NCBI GenBank assembly: GCA_027886175.1
Contig: JAJNNQ010000019.1
Span: forward strand, 14,122,501-14,186,500
Length of the DNA: 64,000 nt
Direction of reading: 5' to 3'
Source: Phylloscopus collybita
Taxonomy: Eukaryota > Chordata > Aves > Passeriformes > Phylloscopidae
Shown here: positions 60,111 through 64,000 of the stretch, in pieces
Layout of the letters: every line of letters begins with the position of its first letter
Numbering within the stretch: the first letter of the stretch is position 1
Translations under genes and position numbers: made by a program
Notes under the pieces: generated by a model
Databases searched by the model: none
What the model saw: only the letters and a program-made list of their open reading frames with translations
What the model was told of the DNA's origin: nothing

Positions 60111-61789
60111 ATCAGCCTGTCTGTCTCACCCCAGCCCTCCCAGCCAGGGCAGAGGCACATTTATTTCACAACAGCTACAACTGATTTTTTTTCCCCAAAG
60201 CAATTGGAACTCCTGTAACATCTGAACTAAGTCTAGATTTATGCAAGCAGAGCTGGGAAAATAATAATAAAAAAAAAGCAAAATAGCCTCTCTCTGTTTT
60301 AAGACCTGAGTTTCACTTCTCCCTTGCTCCATCAGTTATCCCTTAGCACAGTAATAACATGGTCCAGTTTGGAGATACAGGTGGAACAGAGCCATGTAAT
60401 TACCACATTTCCACATATATTCTTGCATATTTGCAGTACTGAAATAAAACTCCTCTAGCACAGGGTTAGTCCAGAAAAACAGTTCAGTTCAGGAATGTGG
60501 CTGAAACATGCACCCAGGCTTTCCTATGCTGCATCTCTAACCCATTTTTAACTCTTTTTATCTGTGCCGTAGGTCAGCCCTTTACAAAACAGTAACCCCT
60601 CCTTTCACCTTTGCAGAGCATGTTTAGGTGAGCAGATTTTCCCCTTCTGAAGCTTGTACCCTGCCAAGCCCCCAAACCCAGTTCTGAGTGCTGAGGGGAA
60701 CAACCTCAGCCTCACTCACGGGCTGCTCCCCTTGTCTCCAGTCAGTTGTGAAATGAGCTGCTCAGCACTGCATCCGTAATGGGCACTGCAGTGCAGATGG
60801 CAAAAGCACAGTCACAACTCTGCTGTGCCTCCGCCAAGAGCCCTGGGTGATGCAGCAGAGCAGCTTGGAGAAGTGAGGAGGGGAAGAGAGGCTGCTCCTC
60901 CTGATGCATTTTCACCTCTCTTTCCACACAAGAGGCTCTTTGGCATAGCAATCCCACTCAGGCCAGAGGATCCTGAGTGAAATCCTCTGCACTGCAGGCT
61001 GTGGGATTGAGGATTCCACCCTGTGGGATTGAGGATCCCACGCTGGGATCAGTGCTAGGCTGTGTTTCAGTGATGCTCATTGCCTTGGAGTTGGGAGAAC
61101 ACAAGAATCCCCCACCCCTCTGCTGCACAGATCTCTTGGTCACTAAGAAGGAAGATAGAGCCTTGCAAACACCCTCAGTCACCATCAGAGCCAGGGGCCT
61201 CATTACTGCCCTTGACCTCAGTCTAGAACAGTGAGTGATAACGTTATTTCTCTACTTTCACTCTCAGCTGAGTCCCTTGGCTGCTTTCCTTTCTCCTGGG
61301 CTGGGAATGAGTCTGTGGAAGCAATCTGCCCTTGTACACACAGAGCCCACATTTACAAGGGTGAGTCTGTGAGCTTGCTTGGGCTGTTCCTTGAGTTGTG
61401 ACAATTGGCAGATGCTGCATCCTGCAGAGGCCTCAGAGGAGGCATCCACACCAAGCATGTACAAAAATTCACAGGGACAATGACCACACGTGTGGATATG
61501 GGTGTGGGCACACACACAGCAAGTAACTGAAAGTCAGGGAGAGTCCTGCTTGCCCCTGGCTGCAAAGGGGAATTCTTAGCTGATCTTTGCAGCTTCCATT
61601 CCAGAGCACAAAGCCACTTGCAAAATCACCAGGCTGACCCTTTGCAGCTTTGCTGTTCTCAGTATTCTTTGAGAGTTCCCTCTGATTTGCTTTATTAGAG
61701 AGACCTACTCAAAGGGATTTGTGTGCATGCTCAGCTTGATTTGTGAACTCCAACAGGAGGGGCAGCCAGTAAAATTAATGAGGTTCTGG
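60111..61789. other. unique sequence with a 22-bp-period duplication
   Basis: CTGTGGGATTGAGGAT occurs at 60999 and again at 61021, a two-copy 22-bp tandem. The rest shows no gene or transposon. The block 60360-60480 is repeat-free and mildly enhancer-like. Confidence 0.45.
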
Positions 61790-62130
61790 GCAAATGATTG
61801 CCCATGCAGACCCACAGACATAAAGCATTAACTGACTGTCTAATTAACAAAGGCCACGTGCCCGATTAAGCATGCAAACGCTGCTGCTGCTCCACACACA
61901 TTGACACACATTAATGTCTCAGCGAGGATACATTTGCAAGTGTCTGCTTGGCACGATGATGGAGCACGCAGCCTGCTTCCATAAACACTTGTCAGGATGC
62001 AGGATATACGTCCACGAAATAATCTGCTGCCCATTTTCTGTAACGAGCACAAATTCCTTCTGGGAAGCAGCACAGCAGGTCCCCAGGCCCATGCGGGCAC
62101 TGCCTGAAAGGCACATTCTGGAGAAGGGGG
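61790..62130. promoter_or_regulatory. strong candidate conserved noncoding element
   Basis: About 340 repeat-free bp. Motifs include TAATTA at 61841-61846, E-box CACGTG at 61855-61860, GATTAAGCATGCAAACG at 61864-61880 (POU/homeodomain-type with GCATGC palindrome), ACACATTAATGTCTCAGCG near 61906, ATACGTCCACGAAATAATC near 62006 and GTAACGAGCAC near 62040. CpGs are kept at several sites in an otherwise CpG-poor region. Frames on both strands are short and unconvincing. Of the blocks described here this most resembles a vertebrate developmental enhancer. Confidence 0.42.
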
Positions 62131-62364
62131 CAAACCAAGGACAAAGTGGCCTTGGGAGGAAAGTTTGAACTGCTTTCCAGTGGTTTTGTCATGCAAGTGA
62201 AGGGCTGAGTTGGTGTTACAGCGTCTGTACTGGGTGATAAGGGGTCAGGGGCACACGGTCCTGTTCCTACTCTGCTGTGTCCTTATCACACAACACCCTC
62301 TAGGGTCCTCATCTCCTCCCTGATTAAAGCTCAGGGTTTGGGGTTTTTTTAATTCATTACCATA
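62131..62364. other. unique sequence
   Basis: Nothing recognised. Confidence 0.4.
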
Positions 62365-62385
62365 TTTTCTTTTTTTTTTTTTTTT
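62365..62385 (+). repeat. T-rich tract
   Basis: A T run of about 15 residues preceded by TTTTC. Confidence 0.8.
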
Positions 62386-62480
62386 AAGAGAGAAAAACAG
62401 CCTAAGACATCCATCAGAGGAGGCAGAAACAGCAATGTCTAGGAGGGGGTTACAGTACAGGATACCTGCTCTCCATCAGC

Positions 62481-62504
62481 TCACATAACTCACATAACTC
62501 ACAC
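62481..62504 (+). repeat. 10-bp tandem repeat
   Basis: TCACATAACT occurs twice, followed by a partial third unit. Confidence 0.88.
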
Positions 62505-64000
62505 TGCCAGATCACATCATTCTGGGACATGGATATGAGCTGGGGAGGCCAGGAAAGGCAAAATTCTGGAAAACTCCTGGCAATATCTGGTGCCAGAGGA
62601 AAAAATTTGGCAGCAGTTCCTGTTGTGGAGCAGGGTCAGACCAGCAGCCTGCCCACAGAGAGAATTCCTGGGAATGCCACAGAGGCCAGGAGTGCAGGGG
62701 AGCTACAGAGGATCCTGCTCTGTGATGGGATGGAGCCTCTCCTCACCTCAGAGTCCAGAATGACCAGAGCCTGCCCTGTCCCCTCTCTGCTCCCAGCACA
62801 GGAATTGCACACACACACCTGAGCCTTGGCACTTGCTGGGGGCTGCTGGGTTCCTGGGGCTGAAGCTCAGGGTGCTCCTCAAGCTTGGGCTCAGCCACGC
62901 TCCCCCTAAATCCTCAGAAACTCCCATTTCCCCAAGGATGCAGGGAGGCCAAGGGGGCTCTTAGAATAACTGGTTATGCCTGTGATGTGTTTCCTTGCTG
63001 CTGGAAGGTTTCCAAAGACATTTCAGGTGCTGATGAGACCTTCCAGCACATCCATTTAGAGTCTGCACTTTCCCTTCCTTCCTGCATTATTTACCACACA
63101 ATCCCAAACTGCTTAAAAGACTGTTTCAAGCTATTTTCTGAATCATCCTTCCCTCCCTTCGCTGCTTCATGTAATAATCTCTCCGAAATCTATTTTGGGA
63201 GTGGCATTTTGCAGCAGAGGCTTGTTTTGTTTGCTTTTTTTTTCCCCCCAACTGTTCTGTTGCAGATGCAGAAAGTTGGTTCGTTATTGGGAAGTTGCTG
63301 ACAAGGACAGGGCTCACAGTTCCTGTGTCCTGAGGCTTTGCCTTGCTCCCCTGTCCTCTCTGGAGTGGGGATGTGGAGGCTGAGAATGACAAGAGCAAGG
63401 CTGTGCCCATTAATTTGCTCCTGCAGAGCTGCTCCTGGTGATCAGAGCTGCAGGCAAGGGCTTTTTGCAGAGTTGTGTGGGGATGGCAGCTCATATTGAT
63501 TTCTCAGAGCAAGCTCCTCGATAAAGGTTTGGGTTCCTGAATTATTCTGGTCTTGTGCAGAGCATCTGGGCAGCCTGGTGAACAGGAGGGTGGACATTGC
63601 CAGCAGCTGGGTTACAGGACAAAAATAACACAAGAGGGGGTATATTTTGAGCTGGACAAACTGGAAAAACCTGAAAACTTTTTTTCAGAAACAACCAGAA
63701 ATCTTGAAAAATACCTCAGACCTTATCCTGGAACCAATGACACATTTTGCATCAAGAGAGGCTACACTTACTTTGCTACCTCAATTCAGTTTCTCAGCCA
63801 CCCAACACTGAGATTAATATTTGCAATTCAGCTGCCCTGCTCTTGCCCTGAGAGCATCTGACCGGGAAGTGACTGCACTTCCACACCACAGGTTCAAAGC
63901 CAAAGTGCTGCTCTTGCTTCAGCAGTTCTTGGCAAAGTTCAGTGCAGTTCTCAGCTTTGAAGCATAAATGTCCAACAACAGCAGGGACTCTGTTGGCCAA
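62505..64000. other. unique noncoding sequence
   Basis: A plus frame at 63553-63861 (102 codons) follows a splice-acceptor-like TCTTGTGCAG ending at 63560. Its middle is rich in Glu, Lys and Asn, but no family is recognised and no donor ends it, so it is not called as an exon. Confidence 0.42.

Overview
The window looks like noncoding DNA from a bird nuclear chromosome, probably a passerine, although that rank is an inference. Every interspersed repeat I can name with confidence is a 5'-truncated CR1 LINE 3' end or a decayed endogenous retrovirus piece. I see no Alu, L1, B1 or other mammalian repeats and no bacterial gene organisation. Open frames are short and mostly random in composition. 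No complete protein-coding gene, rRNA, tRNA or CRISPR array can be supported. The stretch is best read as intergenic DNA or the interior of a very large intron.

Layout: 0-6 kb holds one CR1 fragment, A-rich tracts and unique sequence. 6-19 kb holds a 27-bp tandem duplication, two CR1 fragments and several stretches that resemble conserved noncoding elements (near 8.0-8.6 and 13.0-13.7 kb). 19-24 kb has long homopolymers, a GGAT/GATA compound microsatellite, three regulatory-looking blocks (19.4-19.9, 21.2-21.5, 22.1 kb) and a degenerate retroviral integrase fragment (22.83-23.10 kb) followed by an uninterrupted 40-A run. 24-35 kb is mostly featureless, with an 11-bp minisatellite at 32.58-32.80 kb, a CR1 at 33.2 kb and one minus-strand block at 34.96-35.17 kb with exon-like properties. 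35-46 kb has an AT-rich regulatory-looking block, two CR1 copies (the second carries an internal 10-bp tandem repeat) and an unusually long but unconvincing open frame at 43.5-44.6 kb.

49.4-53.4 kb is the densest part: CpG-retaining, palindrome-bearing sequence with a good TATA box, a 124-codon ATG frame, a 41-bp CA microsatellite and two similar hairpins sharing one core. It looks like a regulatory cluster or an unannotated promoter region. 53-64 kb holds a 17-bp-class minisatellite (57.9-58.15 kb) and further regulatory-looking blocks, the best being 61.79-62.13 kb with homeodomain-type and E-box sites.

No genes can be shown to work together here. If the regulatory-looking blocks are real, the most likely role is long-range control of a developmental gene outside the window. 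I found no convincing undescribed biological system. The items most worth testing are the 35-kb exon candidate, the 50-kb TATA/ORF region and the 49-53 kb cluster.
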